Positions 34,071 through 42,335 of a stretch of 64,000 nucleotides of DNA are shown one piece after another (within the stretch, counting starts at the first letter, position 1; the number at the start of each line of letters is the position of its first letter). The DNA comes from Bog-756 sp963725395 (lineage in GTDB: Bacteria > Actinomycetota > Acidimicrobiia > Acidimicrobiales > RAAP-2). The notes below the pieces were generated by a model, which worked only from the letters and a program-made list of their open reading frames with translations, did not search any database and was not told where the DNA came from. The DNA lies in the NCBI GenBank assembly GCA_963725395.1, contig CAVRYH010000002.1:603840-667839 (forward strand), in the 5' to 3' direction. Both the position numbers and the translations under genes were made by a program.

Positions 34071-35120
34071 ATGAAGATCAGCACGTTTCTCAGTTATGCA
34101 GGTGGCTTCCGGAAGGCGGCCGCCGAGGTCGCCGAGTTCGAGAAGGCCGGTCTCGATGTCGTGTGGGTGGCCGAGGCCTACGGCCTGGACGGCCCCAGCC
34201 TCATGGGCTACATCGCCGCGCTCACCGAGTCGGTGGAGATCGGGTCGGCCATCCTTCCGATCTACACCCGGACCCCGACGCTCATCGCCATGACCGCGGC
34301 CGGGATCGACACCCTCTCGGACGGACGCTTCCACCTCGGACTCGGGAGCTCGGGGCCGCAGGTCATAGAGGGGTGGCACGGCGTTCCGTTCGACGCGCCG
34401 ATCGGGCGCACCCGAGAGATCATCGACGTGTGCCGTCAGGTGTGGGAGCGCAGGGCGCCTCTCGTCCACCAGGGCAAGTACTACTCGATGCCGCTGCCGG
34501 AGGGGGAGGGGACCGGACTCGGCAAGGCCCTGAAGATCATCGCCCATCCTGTGCGCCCGAGGATCCCGATTTGGGTGGCGGCCCTGGGCGAGAAGAACGT
34601 GGCCATGACCGCAGAGGTGGCCGACGGGTGGATCCCGATGCTGTTCATGCCGGACAAGGCGCGGGATGTCTGGGGGGCTTCGCTCGACGCCGGACGGGCC
34701 AGACGCGACCCGTCGCTCGGCGAGCTACAGATCACGACGGGGGGGATCCTGGCCATCGGCGAGGGCGAGGAGGTGACCAAGCTCCGGGAGCTCGGGCGGT
34801 CCATGGCCGCCCTGTACATCGGAGGGATGGGGGCGAAGGGGAAGAATTTCTACAACGACGTGGTCAAGCGCTACGGGTTCGAGAAGGAGGCCGAGACCAT
34901 CCAGGACCTCTACCTGAGTGGCGACAAGGCTCAGGCCGAGGCACTCGTCCCGGCTGAGCTCCTGGAGGCGACCTCGCTCTGCGGCCCCGAGGGGTATGTC
35001 GCCGAGAGGATCGCCGCGTATGGGGAAGCGGGGGTCACGCACCTGCAGGTGACTCCGATCCCTCTGGGGGACCAGCGGCCGGTCGATCTCATCGCCACGG
35101 TGAAAAAGCTCGCCGGTTGA
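34071..35120 (+). CDS. LLM class F420-dependent oxidoreductase (TIGR03559-like)
   Basis: A 349-residue luciferase-like oxidoreductase, intact. Landmarks: MKISTFLSYAGGFRKAAAEV, FEKAGLDVVWVAEAYGLDGP, SVEIGSAILPIYTRTPTLIA, LSDGRFHLGLGSSGPQVIEG with F420 phosphate contacts, WHGVPFDAPIGRTREIIDVC and RIPIWVAALGEKNVAMTAEV. The family is abundant in mycobacteria and Acidimicrobiia and uses reduced F420; substrates are mostly unknown. The ATG at 34071 follows GAGGAGA. A TAGTGT element near 33934 could be its -10, giving a conventional leader. Confidence 0.88.
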   Translation: MKISTFLSYAGGFRKAAAEVAEFEKAGLDVVWVAEAYGLDGPSLMGYIAALTESVEIGSAILPIYTRTPTLIAMTAAGIDTLSDGRFHLGLGSSGPQVIEGWHGVPFDAPIGRTREIIDVCRQVWERRAPLVHQGKYYSMPLPEGEGTGLGKALKIIAHPVRPRIPIWVAALGEKNVAMTAEVADGWIPMLFMPDKARDVWGASLDAGRARRDPSLGELQITTGGILAIGEGEEVTKLRELGRSMAALYIGGMGAKGKNFYNDVVKRYGFEKEAETIQDLYLSGDKAQAEALVPAELLEATSLCGPEGYVAERIAAYGEAGVTHLQVTPIPLGDQRPVDLIATVKKLAG

Positions 35121-35147
35121 CGGACCTCCCGCCCTCCGACCAACTCC

Positions 35148-35465
35148 CTACTCCTCGGAGACGAGCTCGCCCTCGATGTGGAAGTCGTTCTCTGACAGCT
35201 CGAGGGAATCGAGGGCGAGGAGCGAGTCGAGCTGACTCGCCATGCTCTCGATCTCGTCGGCTTCGTAGTAGCTGCGGTTGAGCGTCAGGGTGAGCTGCTG
35301 CTGGACGAGTGCGAGGGCGTCCTCTGCAGCGGCGGCGGCGTCATAGACGGAGAACAACCGCGCCTGCATCGCCTGCGCCGAAACAAACCGGGTACCCCTC
35401 TGCTCTGCTTCGACGGGAAGGGCCCGCAGCTGATCTCCTGGGGTCTGATTCGTCTCTTGATCCAT
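35148..35465 (-). CDS. Small acidic protein of unknown function
   Basis: A 105-residue, strongly acidic protein (ends ENDFHIEGELVSEE). It is largely helical, with an alanine/glutamine-rich middle (YDAAAAAEDALALVQQQLTL) that could form a coiled coil. The ATG at 35465 follows GAGGAG at a 6-base spacing, so I prefer it to an upstream in-frame ATG at 35483. Base composition from here to about 35720 is visibly less GC-rich than its surroundings. I recognise no family. Confidence 0.6.
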   Translation of the reverse strand: MDQETNQTPGDQLRALPVEAEQRGTRFVSAQAMQARLFSVYDAAAAAEDALALVQQQLTLTLNRSYYEADEIESMASQLDSLLALDSLELSENDFHIEGELVSEE

Positions 35466-35620
35466 GATCGTCTCCTCATCCATCGGTCTGCATCAAATCC
35501 ATCAAATCGAATTCCGATCCGCTTGATTCCATTCCCGCACGGATCCTTCGCACTCCATTCAACACGCAGAAGCCGGTTTCTCTTCCGCGCCCCCGCACTG
35601 TTCATGCGGCCGTAACAGGC

Positions 35621-35647
35621 GGTCGTGAGTGAATCGGTCGTGAGTGA
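35621..35647. repeat. Direct 12-bp repeat upstream of the small acidic protein gene
   Basis: GGTCGTGAGTGA occurs at 35621-35632 and again at 35636-35647, separated by ATC, a 15-base period. It lies about 160 bases upstream of the small-protein start. Direct repeats at this spacing can be binding sites for response regulators, but nothing here identifies one. Confidence 0.45.
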
Positions 35648-35743
35648 GCACAATGGCCGTATCGGCCAGGGAACCGGTGACTGACACGTTCTGGGCCGTC
35701 ACCGGGCGTGGCTGATCGACCGTTCTCGGTCCGGAGCGGGGCG

Positions 35744-36709
35744 TCATGTGACCGAGGTCCGCTCCGGGAGGAGGAGGATGGCGCCGGCCAGGAAGCACAG
35801 GGCGCCGACCAGTGTCCCGAGGTTGGACAGCTCGGCATTGCGGAGCTGTCCGGTCGCCGGGACGATGTAGGACGCCACCGCCGACACGCCGAAGGCCACG
35901 GAACCCACCAGGTTGAGGAAGGTGATCCACCACGAGATGCTCCGCGGCGGCCACGCGACCCACCCGTGGCAGACCTCGAACCAGGCCATGCTGCTGGCCA
36001 CGAGGAAGCAGATCGAACCGATGGCGTCCGGCCGCCACACATGGTGCTGGGCCGCCGGCTCACTCAGATTCACGCGGACGGCGTTGGCGGTGCTGACATT
36101 GAAGTAGAGGGTGCCGAGCAGCTGGATCCCACTGGCCCACCAGTCGATCTGGCGGGGGAGGAGGACGAACACCCGGTGGAGGCCCCGGCGTCGCCCGCCG
36201 CCCGCCGAGTCCACCGATTCGCGGTACTGCAGGAACCCCGCCGCGGTGAAGAACAAGGAGCCGACGAAGAACGTGATGGAGTCGGCACGGGTCCCCGCCC
36301 ACCCCGCGTACCCGGGCACTGCCCCGAGGGCGAAGAGGGCCGAACCGACGGCGAAGAGAACCCCGATCCACCAGCCTCGGGCCCGCGGCGCCCACCAGGT
36401 CCCCTCCGGACCGGCGCTCGACGGGTCGCGCCGCTTGCGGTGGCGCCGTGAATCCCACTGCGCCACCAGGCCATCGGGTCGCTCGTATTCGACGAAGGTG
36501 ATGAAGGGCCCGAATCCCTTGCGCCGCCTCTCCCGGCCCGCCCGGGCGTCGGCCGTGCCGGCCGGGTCGGTACCCACCGCGCCCGGATCCCGGGCCCCGT
36601 CCCCGGTCGCCACCCCGCCTGCGGCCCGGGCCACGGTCGGGTCGGTGCGGCCGTCTGCGCCCCCCGGGTCGGTTCCGGCGGGAGGTGGCTGGTTCCGCTC
36701 GCTGGACAT
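35744..36709 (-). CDS. Membrane protein with YrhK-like domains
   Basis: A 321-residue protein. Residues 1-65 are a disordered Gly/Ala/Asp-rich tail. Six or so membrane helices follow, including WWIGVLFAVGSALFALGAVP, ITFFVGSLFFTAAGFLQYRE, IGSICFLVASSMAWFEVCHG, WITFLNLVGSVAFGVSAVAS and LGTLVGALCFLAGAILLLPE. The paired 'G-S-L-F-F' helices resemble the YrhK domain, whose function is unknown. A GATACT hexamer lies 6 bases upstream of the ATG, possibly a leaderless start. It is divergent from the PemK-like protein gene. Confidence 0.75.
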   Translation of the reverse strand: MSSERNQPPPAGTDPGGADGRTDPTVARAAGGVATGDGARDPGAVGTDPAGTADARAGRERRRKGFGPFITFVEYERPDGLVAQWDSRRHRKRRDPSSAGPEGTWWAPRARGWWIGVLFAVGSALFALGAVPGYAGWAGTRADSITFFVGSLFFTAAGFLQYRESVDSAGGGRRRGLHRVFVLLPRQIDWWASGIQLLGTLYFNVSTANAVRVNLSEPAAQHHVWRPDAIGSICFLVASSMAWFEVCHGWVAWPPRSISWWITFLNLVGSVAFGVSAVASYIVPATGQLRNAELSNLGTLVGALCFLAGAILLLPERTSVT

Positions 36710-36893
36710 CGCCTCAGTATCGTCGGCTCGTGGCGTTCAGGGGTGGTCCCCGGGCTCTGCCATGATGTCGCCGTTGTCGCCTCCCCCCACCGGGACGGCA
36801 AGGTCGTCAGTGGACGACCCACGGCACAGAGGGGCGGGGCCCGTCTCGGGTGCTCCCCACCAACCGATCACGACGACCCCGAAGGGACACGCC

Positions 36894-37973
36894 ATGGATG
36901 GCGGTATCACCGATCTCGAACGATCGACCATGCTCCGGGCGGCCGTGGCCAAGGTCGGCCGTGACGAACTGAAGGAAGCTCTGGAGCGCACCTCTCGGCC
37001 CGAATTGCGGATACCCAAGGCCATCGCCAACGCGCTCAACGCGCTGCGCAAACACCGTGATCCCACCACCGTGGTGGGCCGAGCCCCCTACCGGGCTGCC
37101 CTCCCCTACGTCGCTGCCGCCATCGCCGATCCGTGCCTGGTCCGCACCATCGAGGTGCTCGGCGACCACTCGGACGACCCGACACGCGAGCAGCTCGATC
37201 AGGCGCTCGATTCCGTCCTGGGTGAGTTTCCGGTGACGACGGTCGGTGTCATGCTGGCCTCGGTGGCCGACTCGGACATGCCGGCGTCCGACCTGTGTTT
37301 CCGGCTGGCGGCGGACGAGGAGCGGTTCGGACTGTCCGACTGGTCCGAGCCCGAAGCCGAGCCCGGTGGCCCGCGGAGCGCCCCAAGGCCGTCGGGAGGT
37401 GCCAGCCCCGAACAGCGTGAGGCCCGGCGCCTGAAGAAGCAGAAGGACGCCGAGGAGCGTCGCAGCCGGCAGGAGGCGGCCCGCAAGGCGGGTGAGCAGG
37501 TTCGACAGGCGAGGAAGCGGGAGAGGGCGCACCAGGCGAATGATGCCGGCGACTCCGGCGGTCCCACGTCGACATCGACCGGAGCCGTGAACGGGTCGGC
37601 TCCGCGGCTCCTGCGGCGAGCCGTCCTCACGCCGCTCCAAGAAGAGGAGTTCGACCGCAAGGACCCGTGGGTGACCGGGGTCATCTTCGCCTGGGTCCCC
37701 TTCGACGCGCACCCGGACCGACCGGCCGTCGACGGCAAGGTGCGCCGGTGCGTGGTGATCGCCGGCTCCGCGACCCATCTGCTGGTCCGACCCGGCTACT
37801 CGGAGGGCGGCGTCAAGAGTCGGGACTGGAAGTCGGTGCCGCTCGGCCATTGGCGCCGTTCCGGCTTCGACCAGCCGACCTGGATCGATATCGAGGTCCT
37901 GGCGGTGCCACGCGAGGCCGATCAGGCACCGATCGGCTGGCTCACACCCGAGGACTGGAACGCCCTCTGGTAG
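36894..37973 (+). CDS. Three-part protein with PemK-like C-terminal domain
   Basis: A 359-residue soluble protein that I cannot assign to a family. Residues 1-140 are helical (LERSTMLRAAVAKVGRDELK, TREQLDQALDSVLGEFPV). Residues 150-235 are a highly charged linker rich in R, K, E and A (REARRLKKQKDAEERRSRQE), likely a coiled coil. Residues 238-359 are beta-rich (DPWVTGVIFAWVPFDAHPDR, RRCVVIAGSATHLLVRPGYS, WIDIEVLAVPREADQAPIGW). The last part has the G-x-I-x-x-W-V-x-F ... R-x-C-V-V pattern of PemK/MazF-like SH3 folds. The ATG at 36894 is the only good start. No antitoxin gene is adjacent. Confidence 0.7.
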   Translation: MDGGITDLERSTMLRAAVAKVGRDELKEALERTSRPELRIPKAIANALNALRKHRDPTTVVGRAPYRAALPYVAAAIADPCLVRTIEVLGDHSDDPTREQLDQALDSVLGEFPVTTVGVMLASVADSDMPASDLCFRLAADEERFGLSDWSEPEAEPGGPRSAPRPSGGASPEQREARRLKKQKDAEERRSRQEAARKAGEQVRQARKRERAHQANDAGDSGGPTSTSTGAVNGSAPRLLRRAVLTPLQEEEFDRKDPWVTGVIFAWVPFDAHPDRPAVDGKVRRCVVIAGSATHLLVRPGYSEGGVKSRDWKSVPLGHWRRSGFDQPTWIDIEVLAVPREADQAPIGWLTPEDWNALW

Positions 37974-37977
37974 GGGT

Positions 37978-37993
37978 GGCTCCCGCCGGAGCC
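37978..37993 (+). terminator. Hairpin after the PemK-like gene
   Basis: GGCTCC (37978-37983) and GGAGCC (37988-37993) form a 6-bp stem with a CGCC tetraloop, starting 5 bases after the stop codon. It lies between convergent genes. No T-run follows. Confidence 0.45.
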
Positions 37994-38051
37994 CGATCCG
38001 ATGGACAGACCGGCTGGGCCACCGGCACGCCGGCCCGCACGGACCAGAGGG

Positions 38052-40019
38052 TCAGGCCCCCGGTGACCGGCGGGTGCCGGGAACCGGGCCGGTGACGGCC
38101 ACCTTGGTCCCCGGCCGGCCGCCGAGCTCGGCTGCGGGTTGGGACTGCGACTCCCTGATGACCGCCAGGATGTCCTCGCCGATCAGCTCCTCGCGGTCGA
38201 GCAGGGCGTCACGCAGCGCCTCGACCACGGCCCGGTGGGCCTCGAGCATCTGGGTGACCGACGCCTTGGACGCGTGGAGGAGGTCGTCGACCTCGGCCCG
38301 GCCGCCGTCGGTCGACAGCACCTTGGAGACGATCCCGCCGGCCGGGTACTCCATGGCCGCGGCCGAGACCAGGGTGACACCCATTCCCAGCTGCCCGACC
38401 ATCTGACAGGCGTTGAGGGTCGCGGCCTGCAGGTCACCGGCCACGCCGCTCGAGGCCTCGCCGAAGAACAGCTCCTCGGCCACCATGCCTCCGAAGGCGA
38501 TGTCGATGAGCGCCCGGACCTCGGACTTGGTCTTCGTGAAGCGCTCCTCCTCCTCCGAATGGGACAGCAGCCCGAGGGCGTCCCTCCTCTTGATGATGGT
38601 CAGGACCTCGAGCTTGCGCCCCTTGCCCACGAGCCAGGCCACCGTGGCGTGCCCCGCTTCGTGGGTGGCGATCGTCCGGCGCTCGGCCTCGGTGTACTCG
38701 ACGGGCTGCGCCAGTCCGATCTCCTCGGTCATCTTGGCGTGCTGGAGGTCGTTCCACGAGAAGCGGCTCGCGCCGCGGCGCAGCGCCCAGACCAGTGACT
38801 CGTCGAGCAGGTGCTCGATCATCACCGGCGAGTATCCGGCGGTCAGAGCGGCCAGCGTCTCCCGTCGGGCCTGGTCGTCGAGCTCGGGATCGTGGGCCTT
38901 CTTGCCCAGGTAGTAGTCGATGATGTCCCGCCTCCCGGCCCGCCCGGGGAGCCCGAAGTAGATGTTCCGGTCGAAGCGGCCCGGCCGCAGGAGGGCGGGA
39001 TCGAGGTCGGAGGCCCGGTTGGTCGCCCCGATGACCAGGATGTTGGCCGGGACGTGGCGCGGCTTGTCGATGCGGCGGTGAGCGGGAAGCCACGTGTTGA
39101 CGGCATCCACCGCCGCGCCCTTGAGCCGCAGGGAGAAGGGCGTCTGCTCGAAGGACTGGAGCTGGATGAGCAGCTCGTTGACCACGCCGGGGATGCCCTC
39201 GCCCTGGCGCTGGCCGTTCCCACGGGCCCCGCCGATGGCGTCGAGCTCCTCGATGAACCCGATGGCGCCACCCTCTCTGCGGGCCTGCTTCCTCAGCGCC
39301 TTGAAGTAGGCGCGGATCTTCCGGTTGGTCTGACCGTAGAACATGGACTGGAACGCGGACGAGGACACGAAGAGGAAGGGCACGCCGGCCTCGGCGGCCA
39401 TGGCCTTGGCCATGTAGGTCTTGCCGGTGCCCGGCGGCCCCTCGAACAGGATCGCCTTCCGCGGCGACCCGCCCATCTGCTCTGCGAACGTCCGGTGGGC
39501 GAGGAAGAGGTTGAGGGTCTTGGTGACCTCTTCGACCAGCCCTTCCGAACCCCGCACGTCGTCGAACGTCATCGTGAGCTCGTCGGGCCGGTACAGGATG
39601 TGCGGTGACCGACCGGCGGCCAGTAACGGGACGACCATGACGAGGGCCAGTACGACGATCAGGGCCATCGCCGGCAGCAGCGGCTCGAACGATGCCGGGA
39701 GGTGGGGCATCGGGAGGGTGAATCCCGGGTCGAACAGGTCGCGGAGGACCAGTAGCACGGCGATCAGGCCCAGCACGATGGCCAGCTTCTGGAGGCGGCC
39801 GCTGCGGGCGCGTTCGCGGTGGGCGCCGACATCGGTGGTGGCCATGGCGGCCACCCCGGTGGTGCTCAGGGCGCCGAGCGAGCCGTTCTGCGGGGAGACC
39901 GCACGCGACCTCCTCTGTGGCGACCCTCCGGTTCCCGGCCGATGGTCGGGCGGCTGGTCGACTGCACCCGGAACCGACTGCACGTCCTCCCGGTTGTCCG
40001 ATCGGTCGTCGCTCGTCAT
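38052..40019 (-). CDS. Atypical FtsH-like membrane AAA+ zinc protease
   Basis: A 655-residue protein. Residues 1-75 are a disordered tail. Two membrane helices (about 79-94 and 114-136) are separated by only about 20 residues, so the FtsH periplasmic domain is missing. The AAA+ module has Walker A GPPGTGKT (194-201), Walker B FIEELDA (255-261, Glu replacing the usual Asp), an insert of about 30 residues at 291-325, and arginine fingers in RPGRFDR. The protease has HEAGH (453-457) and the third ligand region ASSGVAGDLQAAT. It should unfold and degrade membrane or cytosolic proteins. The ATG at 40019 follows GGAGG; a strong hairpin precedes it. Confidence 0.88.
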   Translation of the reverse strand: MTSDDRSDNREDVQSVPGAVDQPPDHRPGTGGSPQRRSRAVSPQNGSLGALSTTGVAAMATTDVGAHRERARSGRLQKLAIVLGLIAVLLVLRDLFDPGFTLPMPHLPASFEPLLPAMALIVVLALVMVVPLLAAGRSPHILYRPDELTMTFDDVRGSEGLVEEVTKTLNLFLAHRTFAEQMGGSPRKAILFEGPPGTGKTYMAKAMAAEAGVPFLFVSSSAFQSMFYGQTNRKIRAYFKALRKQARREGGAIGFIEELDAIGGARGNGQRQGEGIPGVVNELLIQLQSFEQTPFSLRLKGAAVDAVNTWLPAHRRIDKPRHVPANILVIGATNRASDLDPALLRPGRFDRNIYFGLPGRAGRRDIIDYYLGKKAHDPELDDQARRETLAALTAGYSPVMIEHLLDESLVWALRRGASRFSWNDLQHAKMTEEIGLAQPVEYTEAERRTIATHEAGHATVAWLVGKGRKLEVLTIIKRRDALGLLSHSEEEERFTKTKSEVRALIDIAFGGMVAEELFFGEASSGVAGDLQAATLNACQMVGQLGMGVTLVSAAAMEYPAGGIVSKVLSTDGGRAEVDDLLHASKASVTQMLEAHRAVVEALRDALLDREELIGEDILAVIRESQSQPAAELGGRPGTKVAVTGPVPGTRRSPGA

Positions 40020-40037
40020 GGCCTGCCTCCAGTTGGG

Positions 40038-40065
40038 CTCGGCGCCGCCTCGCGGCGGCGCCGAG
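40038..40065 (-). promoter_or_regulatory. 12-bp GC hairpin with GNRA tetraloop in the FtsH-like gene leader
   Basis: CTCGGCGCCGCC (40038-40049) and GGCGGCGCCGAG (40054-40065) pair perfectly. In the mRNA the loop is GCGA, a GNRA tetraloop. The stem ends 7 bases before the GGAGG ribosome site (about 40026-40030) and 18 bases before the ATG. No U-run follows, so an intrinsic terminator is unlikely. Confidence 0.7.
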
Positions 40066-40080
40066 TGGATCGGTCGCAGA

Positions 40081-40097
40081 CGAAACCCCTGGTTTCG
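40081..40097 (-). promoter_or_regulatory. Second hairpin in the FtsH-like gene leader
   Basis: CGAAACC (40081-40087) and GGTTTCG (40091-40097) form a perfect 7-bp stem with a 3-base loop. It lies 15 bases from the GNRA hairpin. A TAGGTT (-10 candidate) at 40161-40166 on the reverse strand would give a leader of about 135 bases. The rest of 40098-40266 shows no gene. Confidence 0.5.
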
Positions 40098-40266
40098 ACT
40101 GAGTGCCCCTCTGTCGAACCAACCACCACCCGTTTCCTACCCGGTCGGTGGCCGATGCCGAACCTATCGGGTGCGACCACCGCCATGACGAGGGCCTCGC
40201 CCAGCGCGCGCAATCACGCCCGTGACGTGGGGAATCGGTCGGAACCCCGGTGTGATCTAGGTGGAA

Positions 40267-41358
40267 TTACCCGGTTGCCGCTGGGGGCGTGGTGACGGTG
40301 GAGGAGGTGGGGGTCGGCTGGGTCACCGCCGGAGCGGTGGCGACCGTGGCCGGGGTGGCGGTGACCGGGTGGGTGGTTGTCGGCGCGGCGGCACCACCCG
40401 ACCGGCCGTCCGCCGAGGACTGGCCCCTCGAGTCGTCGCCCCCGACCTCGGTGGTCGAGTCGGGCACGGGGAACTCGCGGACCTCGAAGTCGGCGAGCAC
40501 GGTGGTACAGAGCGTCGGATCGGGGAGCGAGCACGACTCTTGGGCCACGTCCACCGCGGACCCGTCGGTGACGGCCGGTTCGACCTGGGGGAAGATGACG
40601 GCACCGGTCACAGGACCGGGGCCACCCGAGCCCTCGAGGGAGCCGACCACCCCCGCCGGATCGGTGACCGACACGACGTCGGGGGTCGACATCGAACTCT
40701 GCTCACCAGCCGGCTTGGTCCCGGTGCACGCGGCCTCTTGCATCTGCCAGGTCGGCAGGGTGAAGTACGGGCAGACGAGGGTGATGCCCCGGACGTTGTC
40801 GGTGGTGTCGAAGATGGCGAAGATGCCCTGGGTCCCCGGCGCCGGGGAGCTGCCGACCGGCGGATCGGGACTCCCGGGCGGATAGACCACCAGGCCGCTT
40901 CCACCGTCGGACTGCGGGGCCTCCGAGCAGGCCCAGCCGTTCGGGCCGAGCACGGTGTGCACGCCGTCAGAATAGAACTCGACCTTGCCCACAAGGGCGG
41001 TCGGAATCGGGGCCAGGAGGATGCTCGGCTTCCACCCTTGGCCGGCGAGCGCGGCCCCGGAGCTTGTCGTGCAGGCCACGACCGGGAACGCCACCGCCAC
41101 TTCGCCGGTCAGGGGACCGGTGGTGGCGGTGACGGACTGGGGCCTGGTCGTGACCGAGGAGACCGGCTTGGTCGCCGATGAGGCGGCCGGCGACGTCCCG
41201 CACGCCGTCAGTGCTGCGCCGGCGACGACGACCGCCCCGAGGACCAGCGCCACCGAGGCCGTCGAGCCCCGCCGGCGGCGGGAGGGTGGGGGAGGCTTGG
41301 CGTTCCGGCTCGGCACTGACCCAGACGTTAAGCCACCGCCGGTGCCGACCGGGGCCAT
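40267..41358 (-). CDS. Putative secreted lipoprotein of unknown function
   Basis: A 363-residue protein. After a basic stretch (PPPPSRRRRGSTAS), residues 33-53 form a lipoprotein signal (VALVLGAVVVAGAALTAC) with lipobox L-T-A-C. The body (about 75-280) is beta-rich with paired cysteines (FPVVACTTSS, GWACSEAPQS, LVCPYF, EAACTGT, ESCSLPDPTLCTTV) that may form disulfides. The last 60 residues are Thr/Pro/Ala-rich and probably extended. The ATG at 41358 follows AGGGGG. I recognise no enzyme motif. It stands alone between the FtsH-like gene and the ECF41 sigma gene. Confidence 0.7.
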   Translation of the reverse strand: MAPVGTGGGLTSGSVPSRNAKPPPPSRRRRGSTASVALVLGAVVVAGAALTACGTSPAASSATKPVSSVTTRPQSVTATTGPLTGEVAVAFPVVACTTSSGAALAGQGWKPSILLAPIPTALVGKVEFYSDGVHTVLGPNGWACSEAPQSDGGSGLVVYPPGSPDPPVGSSPAPGTQGIFAIFDTTDNVRGITLVCPYFTLPTWQMQEAACTGTKPAGEQSSMSTPDVVSVTDPAGVVGSLEGSGGPGPVTGAVIFPQVEPAVTDGSAVDVAQESCSLPDPTLCTTVLADFEVREFPVPDSTTEVGGDDSRGQSSADGRSGGAAAPTTTHPVTATPATVATAPAVTQPTPTSSTVTTPPAATG

Positions 41359-41416
41359 ACCCCCTGCTCACCGCGGCCGACGCCCGGGCCGACCCCGGTC
41401 GCCGATCCCGGCGCCG

Positions 41417-42328
41417 CTACCGGAGGGCCACCGGCTTATCGACGTGGGTCAACTTGTCCGGGTTGCGGACGGCCCGGATGGCGACCACCCGGCCCTGGTC
41501 GACCTCGAACGCCGTGACCAGGTCGACGACGCCGTCGACCGAGACGACTGTGCCGACGTCGCCGCTGACCAGGGCCATTCGCAGGCTCATGGTCTCGTCG
41601 AGGCGGTGACCGAGATTGACGAGGAGGCGCGCCACCCTGTAGGCGCCGAGGACCGGCCGGCGGGCGGCGCGGCGGTTGGCTCCACCATCGGACACGCACA
41701 CCGCGTCGGGTGCGAGGTGCTGCATCACCAGTTCGACGTCGCCCGTGGCCATGGCGGCCAGCAGTGCCTCGACGACCGCCCGGTCCGAGCCGGCGTCGCG
41801 TCGGACCGGGGGCCGACGAACCCGCTGGCGGGCCCGCCGGGCGACCTGTCGACACGCCGCCTCGGACTTGCCGACGGTCTCACCGATCTCGGCGTAGGGC
41901 ACGCCGAACACGTCGGCCAACAGGAACACGGCGCGCTCGACCGGCTTCAGCTGGTCGAGCACGGTGAGGAACCCCAGGCGCAACGAGTCGGCGAGCTCCG
42001 CCGACTCCGCCGGGCCAACGTCGTCGACCAGCGGTTCGGGCAGCCACGGACCGACGTACGACTCGCGCCGACGGCGGGCGGAGCGCAGCTGGTCGAGGGC
42101 GATCCGCATGGTCACCGTGGTCAGCCAAGCCTCGGGTCGCTCGACCTCGCCAGGCCGCCGGTTCCATCGGAACCAGGCGTTCTGGACGACGTCCTCTGCG
42201 TCGGGGAGGGTGCCGAGCATCCGGTAGGCGAGGCCGACCAGCCGGGGTCGCTCCCGCTCGAAGAGGTCCGCGGGGTCGGGCTGGGGCTCGTCGCTCACGA
42301 CCCTTCGTTCATCGGGCTCTGCAGTCAC
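41417..42328 (-). CDS. sigJ: ECF41-type RNA polymerase sigma factor (SigJ-like) with C-terminal SnoaL-like domain
   Basis: A 303-residue sigma factor. Sigma region 2 is LVGLAYRMLGTLPDAEDVVQ, with the family motif WLPEP in the linker; region 4 is LKPVERAVFLLADVFGVPYA with IGETVGKSEAACRQVARRA. Residues 180-303 form a SnoaL-like domain with the DGG motif (VSDGGANRRAARRPV) and the terminal NPDKL motif. In ECF41 factors this domain controls sigma activity in place of an anti-sigma factor. The usual genomic partner is an oxidoreductase or decarboxylase; here an FAD oxidoreductase gene ends 8 bases upstream. Confidence 0.92.
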   Translation of the reverse strand: MTAEPDERRVVSDEPQPDPADLFERERPRLVGLAYRMLGTLPDAEDVVQNAWFRWNRRPGEVERPEAWLTTVTMRIALDQLRSARRRRESYVGPWLPEPLVDDVGPAESAELADSLRLGFLTVLDQLKPVERAVFLLADVFGVPYAEIGETVGKSEAACRQVARRARQRVRRPPVRRDAGSDRAVVEALLAAMATGDVELVMQHLAPDAVCVSDGGANRRAARRPVLGAYRVARLLVNLGHRLDETMSLRMALVSGDVGTVVSVDGVVDLVTAFEVDQGRVVAIRAVRNPDKLTHVDKPVALR

Positions 42329-42335
42329 GGAACCG

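Noticed and set aside
36111..36893. N-terminal extension of the PemK-like protein by about 260 codons
   Set aside because: That stretch is antisense to the YrhK-like membrane protein gene and is not protein-like.
36894..37973. A MazEF-type toxin-antitoxin system
   Set aside because: There is no small antitoxin gene next to it, and the PemK-like domain is part of a long three-part protein.
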